DNA from: Algoriphagus aquimarinus
GTDB lineage: Bacteria > Bacteroidota > Bacteroidia > Cytophagales > Cyclobacteriaceae
Assembly: GCF_900112005.1 (NCBI RefSeq)
Contig: NZ_FOKK01000001.1
Coordinates: 248,001-312,000, forward strand
Direction: 5' to 3'
DNA: 64,000 nucleotides
Positions 27,473 through 36,158 of the stretch are shown here, in pieces. Made by a program: the position numbers and the translations under genes. Every line of letters begins with the position of its first letter. The stretch's first letter is position 1. The notes below the pieces were generated by a model, which did no database searches, was not told the DNA's origin, and saw only the letters and a list, made by a program, of their open reading frames with translations.

Positions 27473-28222
27473 CTAGGCTGCAGCTACTGGCTCAGTCTTT
27501 TCCACCCAAAAATTATTAAATCCTTCTCCTATCACAATGGTGACTAAGGAAAGTTGTAGTAATTCTAAGATTGCTAGAAAGGTATATATCACAAAAATTT
27601 TATCGGGTTTGTAGCTGATGAATTCAGCGAATGGCACTTTTTTCTTAAAACTTATTTTCTCTAAGACGAAATCTTTTTGTTGGGCAATGGTATAAGGATA
27701 CTGAATCACGGTATGTTTTGTTTCATCCACACGTGACGCCATTTTGGCCATGGTCCGCTGGAAGACTTTCAGCAGTTTGTATAAATCCATGTCCTGCATT
27801 TCCGCATCCACATCATCCACTTTACTAAGCGCTTTTAATTCCGCTTCGATATTTCCGCGCTTTTGCTTGGACAACTCTTCCCCTTCCATTGTAGAAAGTT
27901 CTTCTATGACAGACTTGTATTTTTTGTATTCCAGCAGGTTTCTGATCAATTCCTCTCGAGGATCTACTTCTTCCCCAGCCTCGTTAAGTTCAGGTCTGGG
28001 CAGCAACATGCGCGATTTAATCTTCATTAGCGTAGCCGCAAAAAGGATAAAATCACTGGCGACTTCCATTTCCATTTGCTCCATTTGGTGAACATAATCC
28101 AGGAAATCATGAGTAATCTTCGAAATAGGAATGTCATAAATATCCAGTTCATCCCGCTCGATGAAGAAGAGCATCAGGTCAAAAGGACCTTCGAAGAGTG
28201 GTAATTTGATTTCGAAACTCAA
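27473..28222 (-). CDS. scpA: Segregation and condensation protein A
   Basis: The 249-residue protein is the kleisin of the SMC-ScpAB condensin. The N-terminal winged region FEIKLPLFEGPFDLMLFFIE (3-22) followed by RDELDIYDIPI is the family signature and contacts the SMC coiled coil. The middle part is acidic and helical. The start codon is TTG at 28222, as no ATG is in reach and the family start (x-S/Y-F-E-I-K-L) begins here. scpB is not in the window. The closeness to the replication-origin region is about 25 kb. Confidence 0.93.
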   Translation of the reverse strand: MSFEIKLPLFEGPFDLMLFFIERDELDIYDIPISKITHDFLDYVHQMEQMEMEVASDFILFAATLMKIKSRMLLPRPELNEAGEEVDPREELIRNLLEYKKYKSVIEELSTMEGEELSKQKRGNIEAELKALSKVDDVDAEMQDMDLYKLLKVFQRTMAKMASRVDETKHTVIQYPYTIAQQKDFVLEKISFKKKVPFAEFISYKPDKIFVIYTFLAILELLQLSLVTIVIGEGFNNFWVEKTEPVAAA

Positions 28223-28401
28223 AGGATATTTAAATTATTGGTTAATTTTGCCACCTTGTAGCCAAAGATATTCAATTAAGCTAAATTAATTGGAAACGGC
28301 AGGAGAAAGAGGTAATCGCCTTATAATCCAAATTAACTTGATTGGAAAAACAAAGAAGCACATTTATTGTTATTCTACTTTGACCACATTACCGCTGTAA
28401 A

Positions 28402-30318
28402 ATGCTTATTGAACCAGGAGAATTATTAGCCCAAATTAATAGCCCCGATGACCTTAAAAAGTTTCCTAAGGAAAAACTGGTTCAAATCTGTGATGAACTT
28501 AGACAGTTCATCGTAGACAATGTATCCGTTTACGGCGGTCACTTTGGTGCTAGCCTAGGTGTAGTAGAGCTTACAGTTGCCCTCCATTATGTATTAAATA
28601 CGCCCGAAGATCAATTGGTTTGGGATGTAGGCCATCAGGCTTACGGTCACAAAATCCTTACTGAAAGAAGAGAACGATTCCATACCAACCGTCTTTACGG
28701 CGGACTTTCTGGTTTCCCAAAAAGAAAAGAAAGTATCTATGATACATTCGGTGTTGGCCACTCCAGCACCTCTATTTCCGCAGCACTGGGAATGGCAGTC
28801 GCTTCGCAATACAAAGGACTTTCACAGAAACAGCACGTAGCTGTGATAGGAGATGGATCCATGACGGGCGGAATGGCGTTCGAAGCCATGAATCATGCAG
28901 GAGTCAGCAATACAAATCTGCTGATCATTCTGAATGACAATTGCATGTCAATCGATCCAAATGTGGGCGCGCTGAAAGATTACCTTACCGATATCACCAC
29001 TTCCAAAACCTATAATAAGGCAAAAGATGAAGTTTGGAAGATTCTGGGCAAACTGAGTAAGTTTGGAACAAGCGCTCAGGATGTAATCTCCAAAGTAGAA
29101 GGCGGAATCAAATCAGCTTTACTGAATCAAAGCAATCTATTCGAATCATTAAACCTTCGTTACTTCGGACCAGTAGATGGTCACGACGTCAATCATTTGG
29201 CAGAAGTACTGAAGGATCTCAAAGATATTCCCGGACCAAAAATCCTTCATTGTGTTACAATGAAAGGTAAAGGGTATGCTCCTGCAGAAAACGGAAATCA
29301 GACGACTTGGCATGCACCAGGGACTTTTGATAAGGTAACTGGGGAAATATATAAAACTACACCTAGCACGCCTCAAGCTCCAAAGTATCAGGATGTCTTT
29401 GGACACACCTTGGTGGAACTGGCTGAGCTAGATGATAGAATCATGGGTGTAACCCCGGCCATGCCGTCTGGTTCGTCCATGAATATCATGATGAAAGCCA
29501 TGCCTAATCGGGCATTTGACGTGGGAATTGCCGAGCAACATGCCGTTACTTTCTCAGCAGGGTTGGCTACACAAGGACTTGTTCCTTTCTGTAATATCTA
29601 TTCTACATTTATGCAGCGTGCCTACGATCAGGTGTTACATGACGTATGTATCCAAAATCTCCCAGTAGTTCTTTGCCTGGACAGAGCAGGGTTTGCAGGT
29701 GCTGATGGACCTACTCATCATGGCGCTTATGATATTGCATTTTTCAGATGTATTCCAAACTTGGTAGTTTCGGCTCCGATGAATGAGGAAGAACTTCGAA
29801 ACATGATGTATTCTGCTTCGATTCATAATGGACCATATTCCATCCGATACCCACGTGGAAAAGGTGTGATGCCTGACTGGAAAACTCCATTCGAGCAAAT
29901 CCCAGTTGGTCAGGGAAGGATCGTAAAAGAAGGCGAAGAAATCGCCATCCTAACGATTGGACATATTGGTAATTATGCTGTAGAAGCTTGCAAAAAACTT
30001 GAAAAAGAGGGTTTAAATCCTGCTCAGTACGATATGCGATTTGTGAAGCCTCTGGACGGGGAATTGCTTCATGAGATTTTTGGCAAATTCAAAAAGGTAA
30101 TCACTGTAGAAGATGGGTGCCTTATGGGTGGATTTGGGTCGGCAGTGATCGAGTGGATGATGGATCATGGTTACCAAGCTCAAGTGAAGCGTCTAGGTAT
30201 TCCAGATACTATCATTGAACATGGTGAACAGCTAGAGCTACATCGTGAATGTGGTTTTGATCCGGAAGGCATAGCTGAAGCTGTAAGAAATATGGCTGAG
30301 GTGTCCAAAACAGTTTAA
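28402..30318 (+). CDS. dxs: 1-deoxy-D-xylulose-5-phosphate synthase
   Basis: The 638-residue enzyme makes DXP from pyruvate and glyceraldehyde 3-phosphate, the first step of the MEP isoprenoid pathway, using TPP. The TPP site is GDGSMTGGM (150-158) with the later N-D-N (178-180). The central domain has the catalytic Glu in GIAEQHAVTFSAGLA (about 375-389) and DRAGFAGADGPTHHGAYD. The transketolase C-terminal domain is complete. Length is normal (about 620-640). An alpha/beta hydrolase starts 4 bases after the stop codon, so both are probably co-transcribed. Confidence 0.97.
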   Translation: MLIEPGELLAQINSPDDLKKFPKEKLVQICDELRQFIVDNVSVYGGHFGASLGVVELTVALHYVLNTPEDQLVWDVGHQAYGHKILTERRERFHTNRLYGGLSGFPKRKESIYDTFGVGHSSTSISAALGMAVASQYKGLSQKQHVAVIGDGSMTGGMAFEAMNHAGVSNTNLLIILNDNCMSIDPNVGALKDYLTDITTSKTYNKAKDEVWKILGKLSKFGTSAQDVISKVEGGIKSALLNQSNLFESLNLRYFGPVDGHDVNHLAEVLKDLKDIPGPKILHCVTMKGKGYAPAENGNQTTWHAPGTFDKVTGEIYKTTPSTPQAPKYQDVFGHTLVELAELDDRIMGVTPAMPSGSSMNIMMKAMPNRAFDVGIAEQHAVTFSAGLATQGLVPFCNIYSTFMQRAYDQVLHDVCIQNLPVVLCLDRAGFAGADGPTHHGAYDIAFFRCIPNLVVSAPMNEEELRNMMYSASIHNGPYSIRYPRGKGVMPDWKTPFEQIPVGQGRIVKEGEEIAILTIGHIGNYAVEACKKLEKEGLNPAQYDMRFVKPLDGELLHEIFGKFKKVITVEDGCLMGGFGSAVIEWMMDHGYQAQVKRLGIPDTIIEHGEQLELHRECGFDPEGIAEAVRNMAEVSKTV

Positions 30319-30321
30319 ACA

Positions 30322-31092
30322 ATGTCATCTATTCATTTTTTTGAAAAAGGCAAGGGTCAGCCTGTGATTCTTATCCATGGTTTCTGCGAAATCTCGGAAA
30401 TGTGGAGCGAATTTGCAGACGCACTTTCATCTAATTTTAGAGTGATTTGTCCAGATCTCCCGGGTTGTGGAAAATCCCCTTTAACACTTTCTCAGAATAA
30501 CTTGGAGGAAGTATCGATACAGTTAGAAGATTGGATAGAAGAAGAAAATATCCAAGACCCCATCGTCATAGGACATTCTTTAGGAGGATATGTGACTTTA
30601 GCCTTGCTAGAACTAATGGGTTCAAAGCTAAAAGCAATTGGGCTTTTTCATTCCACTGCCTTTGCTGATGATGAGGAGAAAAAGGGCATGCGTGATCGAA
30701 CAGTTATTTTTCTGAAAAAACACGGATTAGATACCTTCGTCACCTCATTTGTACCTCCACTTATCTCTGAGCACAAAAGAGATGATTTTCAAGCTGAAAT
30801 TGCAGTAGCTATAGCTCAAGCAAAGCAATCTACTTTGGAAGGATTAATTGCCTATACCAAAGCGATGCGTGATAGAAAAGATCGTTTAGAGGTATTGAAG
30901 AATTTCTCTGGGCCAAAACTGATGATCGCTGGCACGCTTGATGGAGCTGTAAAAATCGATGCAAGTCGCAAACACAAACTAGCTATCTCGGACTATCATG
31001 AACTGGAAGGAGTAGGCCATCTAGGAATGATCGAACAAAAAGACACCTGTATTGAGATTCTAAGAGGGTTTTGTGGGAGAGTTATTGAATAA
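30322..31092 (+). CDS. Alpha/beta hydrolase
   Basis: The 256-residue protein has the alpha/beta hydrolase fold with oxyanion segment ILIHGFCE (16-23), nucleophile elbow GHSLGG (84-89, Ser86), acid region in AGTLDGAV (about 210-217) and catalytic His in EGVGHLGMIE (about 233-242). It lacks features that would define the substrate; family members include esterases and C-C hydrolases. It directly follows dxs. Its end overlaps the end of the converging HEPN gene by 11 bases. Confidence 0.9.
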   Translation: MSSIHFFEKGKGQPVILIHGFCEISEMWSEFADALSSNFRVICPDLPGCGKSPLTLSQNNLEEVSIQLEDWIEEENIQDPIVIGHSLGGYVTLALLELMGSKLKAIGLFHSTAFADDEEKKGMRDRTVIFLKKHGLDTFVTSFVPPLISEHKRDDFQAEIAVAIAQAKQSTLEGLIAYTKAMRDRKDRLEVLKNFSGPKLMIAGTLDGAVKIDASRKHKLAISDYHELEGVGHLGMIEQKDTCIEILRGFCGRVIE

Positions 31093-31468
31093 GCTTGGCT
31101 ACTTCAGCAATTAGAGCTTTTACTTTTTCTATATAAGGAAATACTGTTTCTCTATCAAAATCAAACAAATCATCATAATCACCCTTTTGCCTCCAAGTAA
31201 AAAGTTGAGAATAAATTTTTCCCTGTTCCTTATCGACTTTACCAGTTTTAATGAACAATTCAGAAAATTTAGTTTTTACTCCATTATGCGTGTGAGAATC
31301 AAGATTCTTCGAAATGATTAAAGCTGATACAGCGTAGAAAGCGGCATAATACAATCTATTAATTGCTGAATTCCATTTGTTATTATCAGCCAAAAGCTGA
31401 GCATCGTCAAAGGTTTCATGGGCTCGAGCTAATCGATAATTAACAAGATCTCTTTTAGAGTTTGTCAT
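31082..31468 (-). CDS. HEPN-domain protein, putative toxin of a HEPN/MNT pair
   Basis: The 128-residue all-helical protein matches the HEPN domain (PF05168-like): AINRLYYAAFYAVSAL (about 36-51), the conserved HTHNGVKTKFSELF (about 59-72), and RQKGDYDDLFDFD (about 94-106). HEPN domains of this kind are frequently ribonucleases or AMPylation targets. The gene overlaps the preceding nucleotidyltransferase gene by 4 bases (ATGA), the classical layout of MNT/HEPN toxin-antitoxin systems. An RLARAH segment near residue 11 resembles the Rx4H motif but is not in the usual position, so the active site is uncertain. Confidence 0.85.
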   Translation of the reverse strand: MTNSKRDLVNYRLARAHETFDDAQLLADNNKWNSAINRLYYAAFYAVSALIISKNLDSHTHNGVKTKFSELFIKTGKVDKEQGKIYSQLFTWRQKGDYDDLFDFDRETVFPYIEKVKALIAEVAKLIQ

Positions 31469-31785
31469 TTTATTCGAATAGCATCGTTAGAGATTTTTTC
31501 AAAAAGCTGAGTAGATTTTCTAGTCTTATTCCAATAGCTCTTGGAATATACAATAGGAGAAATAACTGCTCCAGTGCGAAGTTCTAATTCATAAAAATCG
31601 TCCATAATTGCAATTTCCTTTGCTAATGGAACCTTATCCAAGTCTAATAGTACAAGAATATCATAATCTGATAATGCCTTTGAGTTTCCATTGGCTTGAG
31701 ACCCAAAAAGGTATAATTCAGACTTAGGATATTTCCTAGAAGCCATATCCACAATACCTTTTACTATTTCCTCTTTATCAGACAT
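31465..31785 (-). CDS. MNT-type nucleotidyltransferase, putative antitoxin
   Basis: The 106-residue protein carries the minimal nucleotidyltransferase motif GSQANGNSKALSDYDILVL (about 28-46), where GS and D-Y-D are the nucleotide and metal-binding residues. A longer frame reaches 31953, but its extra 56 residues are not conserved-looking. The ATG at 31785 gives the expected size and starts with MSDKEEIVKG, so I use it. In known MNT/HEPN systems this enzyme AMPylates the HEPN partner to block it. The intergenic sequence upstream ends in short repeats (cttcggtcttcggtcatcggtcttcc). Confidence 0.85.
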   Translation of the reverse strand: MSDKEEIVKGIVDMASRKYPKSELYLFGSQANGNSKALSDYDILVLLDLDKVPLAKEIAIMDDFYELELRTGAVISPIVYSKSYWNKTRKSTQLFEKISNDAIRIK

Positions 31786-32012
31786 ATACAAAAATAGGAT
31801 AAATATTAAAATCGACGGAATGAATGAGCGAAAAGACGAGAGTTTAGAGATTGTGAAAGTATTTCTAGTAATTTTTAGTATGTATATCCGCTTTTCTACC
31901 AGTAAGGTGGCAAAAGCAATGTAAGATCTGTTAAACTTAAGAATTGAGGCCACTTCGGTCTTCGGTCATCGGTCTTCCAACCTGATATGCAAAGAATCTA
32001 AGGTGACTGGCA

Positions 32013-32810
32013 TCATTGCGGATAATCATAATTTTTAGTTCGGTGATTCATGTAATCGGTAAAATTCCAGCCAACCTTCGTTCTATTCTCTGCTTTTGTT
32101 CTTTCGGGATTCTGTTCGATAAATTCATCATAATAATACCCTTCACATTCAACAACCTTGTAGTAGTAATTCAACAGTTCAATTAGAGATTCTTTATCGA
32201 AAAGTCCGTCAGTTCCCATCTCTTCTGGAATTTTATTTTGAAGTATCGGCTGGATTATCAAAAGAGATTGTAGATCCAATTTAACCATTCCAATGTCATT
32301 AGAACGGAAGTTCAATATTTCTGTCGAATCGCCATCTTTCATCATTTGAACTTTAACAGAAAAACCGCCCGTTGAAGAGCTTCTTAAGTTTTGCCATCCT
32401 TTACAGATGTTGAAAGAATCTATTCTAATTTTCTCTTCATCTATTTTGAATGTAGTTTTATACGATGTGTTTGATAAACCTAAATTAGAAATACCTACAC
32501 CCAACTCATCCAACAAAAATTCAGATTTATTTGTCGACACCCAATTGTAGAACTTTTCAAGTTGTTGGGTTTCAATTACAATTGGTTCTTGAAGTTTAAC
32601 TTTCTTCTTTTTCTTGTATTGGTTTGTGTAATAATCGGCACTGAGAGATTTAGATCCTTTTGAAACAAAGGCTATTTCGAAAACCTGAGGACCATACTTG
32701 GTCGGTGGCTCATCTGAGAGCATAACCTGAACGAAAATTGATTCGATATTTTGCCCATAAATAATTAGTGAGAAAGGCATTAAAAGGAATATGAACAGAG
32801 CCTTCTTCAT
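32013..32810 (-). CDS. Secreted protein of unknown function
   Basis: The 265-residue protein begins with a signal peptide (about 1-19, LIIYGQ). The mature protein shows alternating strand-like stretches and a lysine-rich loop (YKKKKKVKLQ, about 65-74), and no domain that I recognise. The phrase NFTDYMNHRTKNYDYP near the C-terminus is distinctive. It is flanked by a HEPN/MNT pair and by the methionine sulfoxide reductase gene without close spacing, so the context does not suggest a role. Confidence 0.6.
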   Translation of the reverse strand: MKKALFIFLLMPFSLIIYGQNIESIFVQVMLSDEPPTKYGPQVFEIAFVSKGSKSLSADYYTNQYKKKKKVKLQEPIVIETQQLEKFYNWVSTNKSEFLLDELGVGISNLGLSNTSYKTTFKIDEEKIRIDSFNICKGWQNLRSSSTGGFSVKVQMMKDGDSTEILNFRSNDIGMVKLDLQSLLIIQPILQNKIPEEMGTDGLFDKESLIELLNYYYKVVECEGYYYDEFIEQNPERTKAENRTKVGWNFTDYMNHRTKNYDYPQ

Positions 32811-32844
32811 GTAGAATTATAGTTATCTGTTAGATTTAGGCAAA

Positions 32845-33327
32845 TCACAACTTACTCCCAAGCAGCCCCATCAACTTCTCTAAATACTCCTGATCTACTG
32901 CATCAAAATCATTCAATTGATCAGAATCCACATCTAGTACCATAGCTACTAATCCACCTTTGAACACTGGAACAACAATCTCTGACTTGGAAGCGGAGCT
33001 GCAAGCGATGTGCCCTGGAAAAGCATCTACATCTGGAACAAGAACTGTTTTGCCTTCTTGCCATGCTGTACCACAAACACCTTTACCCATAGAAATCCGT
33101 GTACAGGCTATTGGCCCCTGAAACGGTCCCAATACTAACTGATTCTCTTTGGCTAGGTAAAAACCAACCCAAAAGAAGTCAAAGGCTTCTTTAAGAGCTG
33201 CTGAAATATTAGCAAGATTTGCGTAGAGATCTGGTTCACCAGTGATCAAAGCTTCGATCTGTGGCAAAATCGCTTCATACTTTTCGGCTTTGGTCGCCGA
33301 CTCGGGAATGTATAGACTATCAGACAT
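32845..33327 (-). CDS. GAF-domain free methionine-(R)-sulfoxide reductase
   Basis: The 160-residue protein is a single GAF domain of the fRMsr type, which reduces free Met-R-sulfoxide. The three family cysteines are present: Cys75 (GPIACTRI), Cys85 (GKGVCGTAW) and Cys109 (GHIACSSASKSE). The last carries the conserved S-x-S-E-I-V-V-P-V tail. Its start overlaps the ribD stop by 8 bases, so it belongs to an operon with ribD and the DUF4382 lipoprotein upstream. Confidence 0.92.
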   Translation of the reverse strand: MSDSLYIPESATKAEKYEAILPQIEALITGEPDLYANLANISAALKEAFDFFWVGFYLAKENQLVLGPFQGPIACTRISMGKGVCGTAWQEGKTVLVPDVDAFPGHIACSSASKSEIVVPVFKGGLVAMVLDVDSDQLNDFDAVDQEYLEKLMGLLGSKL

Positions 33328-34345
33328 GATGATATATTCTTAAGGTGTCTTCCAAGATTTCTATGGTCTCGGAAACTGGGGCAGGGGGAATAGGAGCTGC
33401 TATGCCACTGCCAAATTTATTACTGCTTGTAAACACGCGGGCTTCGTCCCAAAGTTCGGATTCTAAAAACTTATTCAATAAATAACTTCCTCCTTCTATG
33501 ATTACACTTTGAATATTGCGCTTATATAGGTCTTCCAAAATTTCATTAACCCTAAATTCCGGATTCAACTTCACAAACTCTAACGTTCCAATCACTTCTG
33601 ATTTCTGCGTATTGTAGCAAAGTGTAGGTACAGCCTCATCAAAAAGTTTTAGTGTATTTGGAAGCTCTAACCTGCTATCAATCACTAGTCTGAGCGGATT
33701 TTTACCTACCCAATCTCTAACATTCAGAGCTGGATCATCGTATTTGGCGGTATTCTTCCCCACCATAATCGCATCTTCTTCTGCTCTCCATTTATGTACA
33801 AGGCGTCGACTGGAAGCATTTGTAATCCATTTGGAAGAGTAATCCTCCCTAGCCACAAAACCATCTTGAGTCTGTGCCCACTTCAAGATAACATAAGGTC
33901 TTTTCTTCTCTATTTGAGTGAAAAAGCGCTTGTTTTGAATACGAGCTTCCTTCTCCAAAACTCCTGTTTCAACTTCAATTCCTGCATCTTTTAAAATCTG
34001 AATTCCTTTTCCACCTACCAGAGGATTGGTATCAAAAGCAGCAATAATGACTTTCTTCACCTTTTTCTCTACCAATAGCTTCGCACAAGGAGGCGTTTTT
34101 CCATAATGCGCACAAGGTTCCAATGTCACATAAACGGTGGAATCGGTTAGTAAATCAGGGTTTTTTACTGAGTTTATTGCGTTTACTTCAGCGTGCGCAT
34201 TACCATATTCCTGATGGTAGCCTTCTCCTATTACTTTGTCTTCAAGCACGATCACGCAACCCACCATAGGGTTTGGACTTACTTTTCCCCGGCCAAATTC
34301 CGCCAATTCAAGTGCTCTTCGCATGTAGCGTTCATCCGAAATCAT
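33320..34345 (-). CDS. ribD: Bifunctional riboflavin biosynthesis protein RibD
   Basis: The 341-residue enzyme carries out the deaminase and reductase steps of riboflavin synthesis. The N-terminal deaminase has HAE (51-53) and PCAHYGKTPPC (78-88), which bind zinc. The C-terminal reductase has the WAQTQDGF region (about 159-166) and VIIEGGSYLLNKFLE (about 283-297). The start is the ATG at 34345, which shares one base with the stop of the DUF4382 gene; a TTG one codon earlier is less likely. The remaining riboflavin genes are not in the window and no FMN riboswitch is visible. Confidence 0.95.
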   Translation of the reverse strand: MISDERYMRRALELAEFGRGKVSPNPMVGCVIVLEDKVIGEGYHQEYGNAHAEVNAINSVKNPDLLTDSTVYVTLEPCAHYGKTPPCAKLLVEKKVKKVIIAAFDTNPLVGGKGIQILKDAGIEVETGVLEKEARIQNKRFFTQIEKKRPYVILKWAQTQDGFVAREDYSSKWITNASSRRLVHKWRAEEDAIMVGKNTAKYDDPALNVRDWVGKNPLRLVIDSRLELPNTLKLFDEAVPTLCYNTQKSEVIGTLEFVKLNPEFRVNEILEDLYKRNIQSVIIEGGSYLLNKFLESELWDEARVFTSSNKFGSGIAAPIPPAPVSETIEILEDTLRIYHHV

Positions 34346-35142
34346 CAAGGCTTTTTCTTAAACGTTATTTGTTTGAGTACAGTGTCTTCTTTCGCTGCCA
34401 CATCTATCGAAAAAGTCGTGTCTTGGTAGAGTTCGTCCTTTGGATCGAAGTAGAGTGTATAATTCCCCTCTTGTATTTTAAAGATGAATTTTCCTGAAGT
34501 ATTTGTATGTGTGGAAATTGTATCTGTTCCATCGGATAAGTAAATCGCTGGGTAGAGAGTTGTTGGCTTCAGTGTCCCACTCAATTCAGTTTTTCCAGCT
34601 CCATCGCTAAGAGTGAAAAATGGATCCAATTCGTAGGTAAGAGGTGATTCTGAGGTTTGAACAATCGACTTTTCAAGATCTAAATCCAGATAGATATCAT
34701 AAGAATAACCTTGTTCTACGTCAATCGCGGTGGATAAAGATATTCTGTTTTTAGAAAGGTCTGATAGCGCCAAAACATACTTTTTCTCCTTCAAATACAT
34801 GGAGTGATTATCCCCCAGTATTATGGTAGCATTGATGATTTGACCAATTGGAAGCTCACTTCTACCGATAAGTAATTCATTATCGCCAACCAATTCACTC
34901 ACTTTAATTCGCTTATCTCCGGACTTATATTCGAAGAAAAAAATCTGACTTTGCGATTCTCTGCCCTCCACCAATACTTCTACATCTACCCCTTTGATCT
35001 CTACAAAAACAGAATCCCATTTTGCGGGACTATCTACCAAAATCAGGTTGAGAAGTGCTCGGGGACTAGAATCAGGATCTTCACAGGAAGCGAAGAATAG
35101 CACACAGACAATAGGGAAGAGATAAAAGTGCAGTTTTTTCAC
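34345..35142 (-). CDS. DUF4382-family lipoprotein, short version
   Basis: The 265-residue protein has a lipoprotein signal (lipobox FASC near residue 20). The first half matches DUF4382: LILVDSPAKWDSVFVEIKGV, followed by strands and LIGRSELPIGQIINATIILG. The C-terminal part (about 190-265) is a small carboxypeptidase-regulatory-like beta sandwich (TNTSGKFIFKIQEGNYTLYF). It starts at GTG (35142). It shares order and motifs with the gene at 35230-36054, from which it is separated by a terminator, so the two are diverged duplicates. Function is unknown; a surface adhesin or sensor is possible. Confidence 0.82.
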   Translation of the reverse strand: MKKLHFYLFPIVCVLFFASCEDPDSSPRALLNLILVDSPAKWDSVFVEIKGVDVEVLVEGRESQSQIFFFEYKSGDKRIKVSELVGDNELLIGRSELPIGQIINATIILGDNHSMYLKEKKYVLALSDLSKNRISLSTAIDVEQGYSYDIYLDLDLEKSIVQTSESPLTYELDPFFTLSDGAGKTELSGTLKPTTLYPAIYLSDGTDTISTHTNTSGKFIFKIQEGNYTLYFDPKDELYQDTTFSIDVAAKEDTVLKQITFKKKP

Positions 35143-35197
35143 AGAGCAAATTTAGGTCAAATCTATTGAATACAGCGATTCAAGAGAATGTAGATAA

Positions 35198-35224
35198 AAA
35201 AAAGACCAGCCGAAGCTGGTCTTT
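35198..35224 (-). terminator. Rho-independent terminator between the two DUF4382 genes
   Basis: A perfect 10-base stem (aaagaccagc at 35201-35210 with gctggtcttt at 35215-35224) encloses a 4-base loop and is followed on the minus strand by T residues. It ends the transcript of the upstream lipoprotein gene, so the downstream DUF4382-ribD-fRMsr genes need their own promoter. Confidence 0.9.
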
Positions 35225-35229
35225 AAAAC

Positions 35230-36054
35230 TTATTTCGCGGTCAACATTACCGGTTCTACACTGGTAATCTTCCCTTCTGCAACTACAACTCCTTCTTTAA
35301 CAGTAATAGTATACAGATCATTTGGGGTAAATGTTAGTGTATAAACGCCATCATCTAGGCCTGTAATTTTATAATTACCATTTGCATCGGTAAATGTATT
35401 CATCGTATCATCTCCTTTTTGGGCGGTTATCTGAACTGGCTGCCCTTCGATAGGAAGAACTTGTCCCATAATTCCTGCAGAAATTTCATCCAAATATGCT
35501 CTCAAAACAGGTTTAAGTATGATTTGTCCAGAATTACCTGCCTCCACGATAGACTTAGCTGCATCAAAATCGATGATCAAATTATAAGACATTCCACCAT
35601 GGATATCCTCGTCCACCTTTATTTTCAATCCGCTTTGTTGAGCACTTGGAGTTTTCATATCAAAACGTTCACCGTTTTTGATCACATAATTATTTTCTCC
35701 AAGAATCAATCTGATCTGATCTATTTCCCCTTCAGGAAAATCTTCTGTACCTAATAATTCACTATTTCCTCCTGTCAAGTCCAATAGATTAATAGGCTGA
35801 CTTTCGTCATAGATTATTTCTACCCAAGATGACTCATCATCGTCGGCATTCAAATCATCATCCGTCCCTTCTTCGTCCATCTTTACGCGTAAAGCCAACA
35901 CTTCAATCCAAACTTCATCATAGGAAGCTGGAGCATCTACTAGGTAGAAATTAACCCGTGCAGATCCGGCACTCGGAGTATCGTCATCAGAGGAGCAAGC
36001 CAATGCAAAAAAAGCAAGGCCAGCCATCAAGAGATAAGAAAATATATTTTTCAT
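35230..36054 (-). CDS. DUF4382-family lipoprotein
   Basis: I use the ATG at 36054 rather than the longest frame (36090), because it opens the lipoprotein signal MKNIFSYLLMAGLAFFALAC (Cys20) directly. The 274-residue product has DUF4382 (VNFYLVDAPASYDEVWIEVL, about 33-52; acidic stretch DEEGTDDDLNADDDE), then a C-terminal carboxypeptidase-regulatory-like domain (GQPVQITAQKGD, FTDANGNYKITGLDDGVY). The acidic loop may bind calcium. Together with the neighbour at 34345-35142 it forms a duplicated pair. Confidence 0.85.
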   Translation of the reverse strand: MKNIFSYLLMAGLAFFALACSSDDDTPSAGSARVNFYLVDAPASYDEVWIEVLALRVKMDEEGTDDDLNADDDESSWVEIIYDESQPINLLDLTGGNSELLGTEDFPEGEIDQIRLILGENNYVIKNGERFDMKTPSAQQSGLKIKVDEDIHGGMSYNLIIDFDAAKSIVEAGNSGQIILKPVLRAYLDEISAGIMGQVLPIEGQPVQITAQKGDDTMNTFTDANGNYKITGLDDGVYTLTFTPNDLYTITVKEGVVVAEGKITSVEPVMLTAK

Positions 36055-36158
36055 GTTAGTTGTGATTGTTTTAGATATAACATTTGCCAATCACCGTGCC
36101 AAGTCAAAAATGATAAATAGTAAAGTAATGTGTGAAGAGCTTCTTATTTTTGAGGATG

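Noticed and set aside
31786..31953. N-terminal 56-codon extension of the MNT nucleotidyltransferase
   Set aside because: The extension is hydrophobic and irregular, while the ATG at 31785 gives the normal length and start of the family.
31931..31985. cttcggtc-type short repeats as a CRISPR or insertion element
   Set aside because: Units are too short and irregular, with no spacers and no transposase; it is ordinary intergenic microrepeat sequence.
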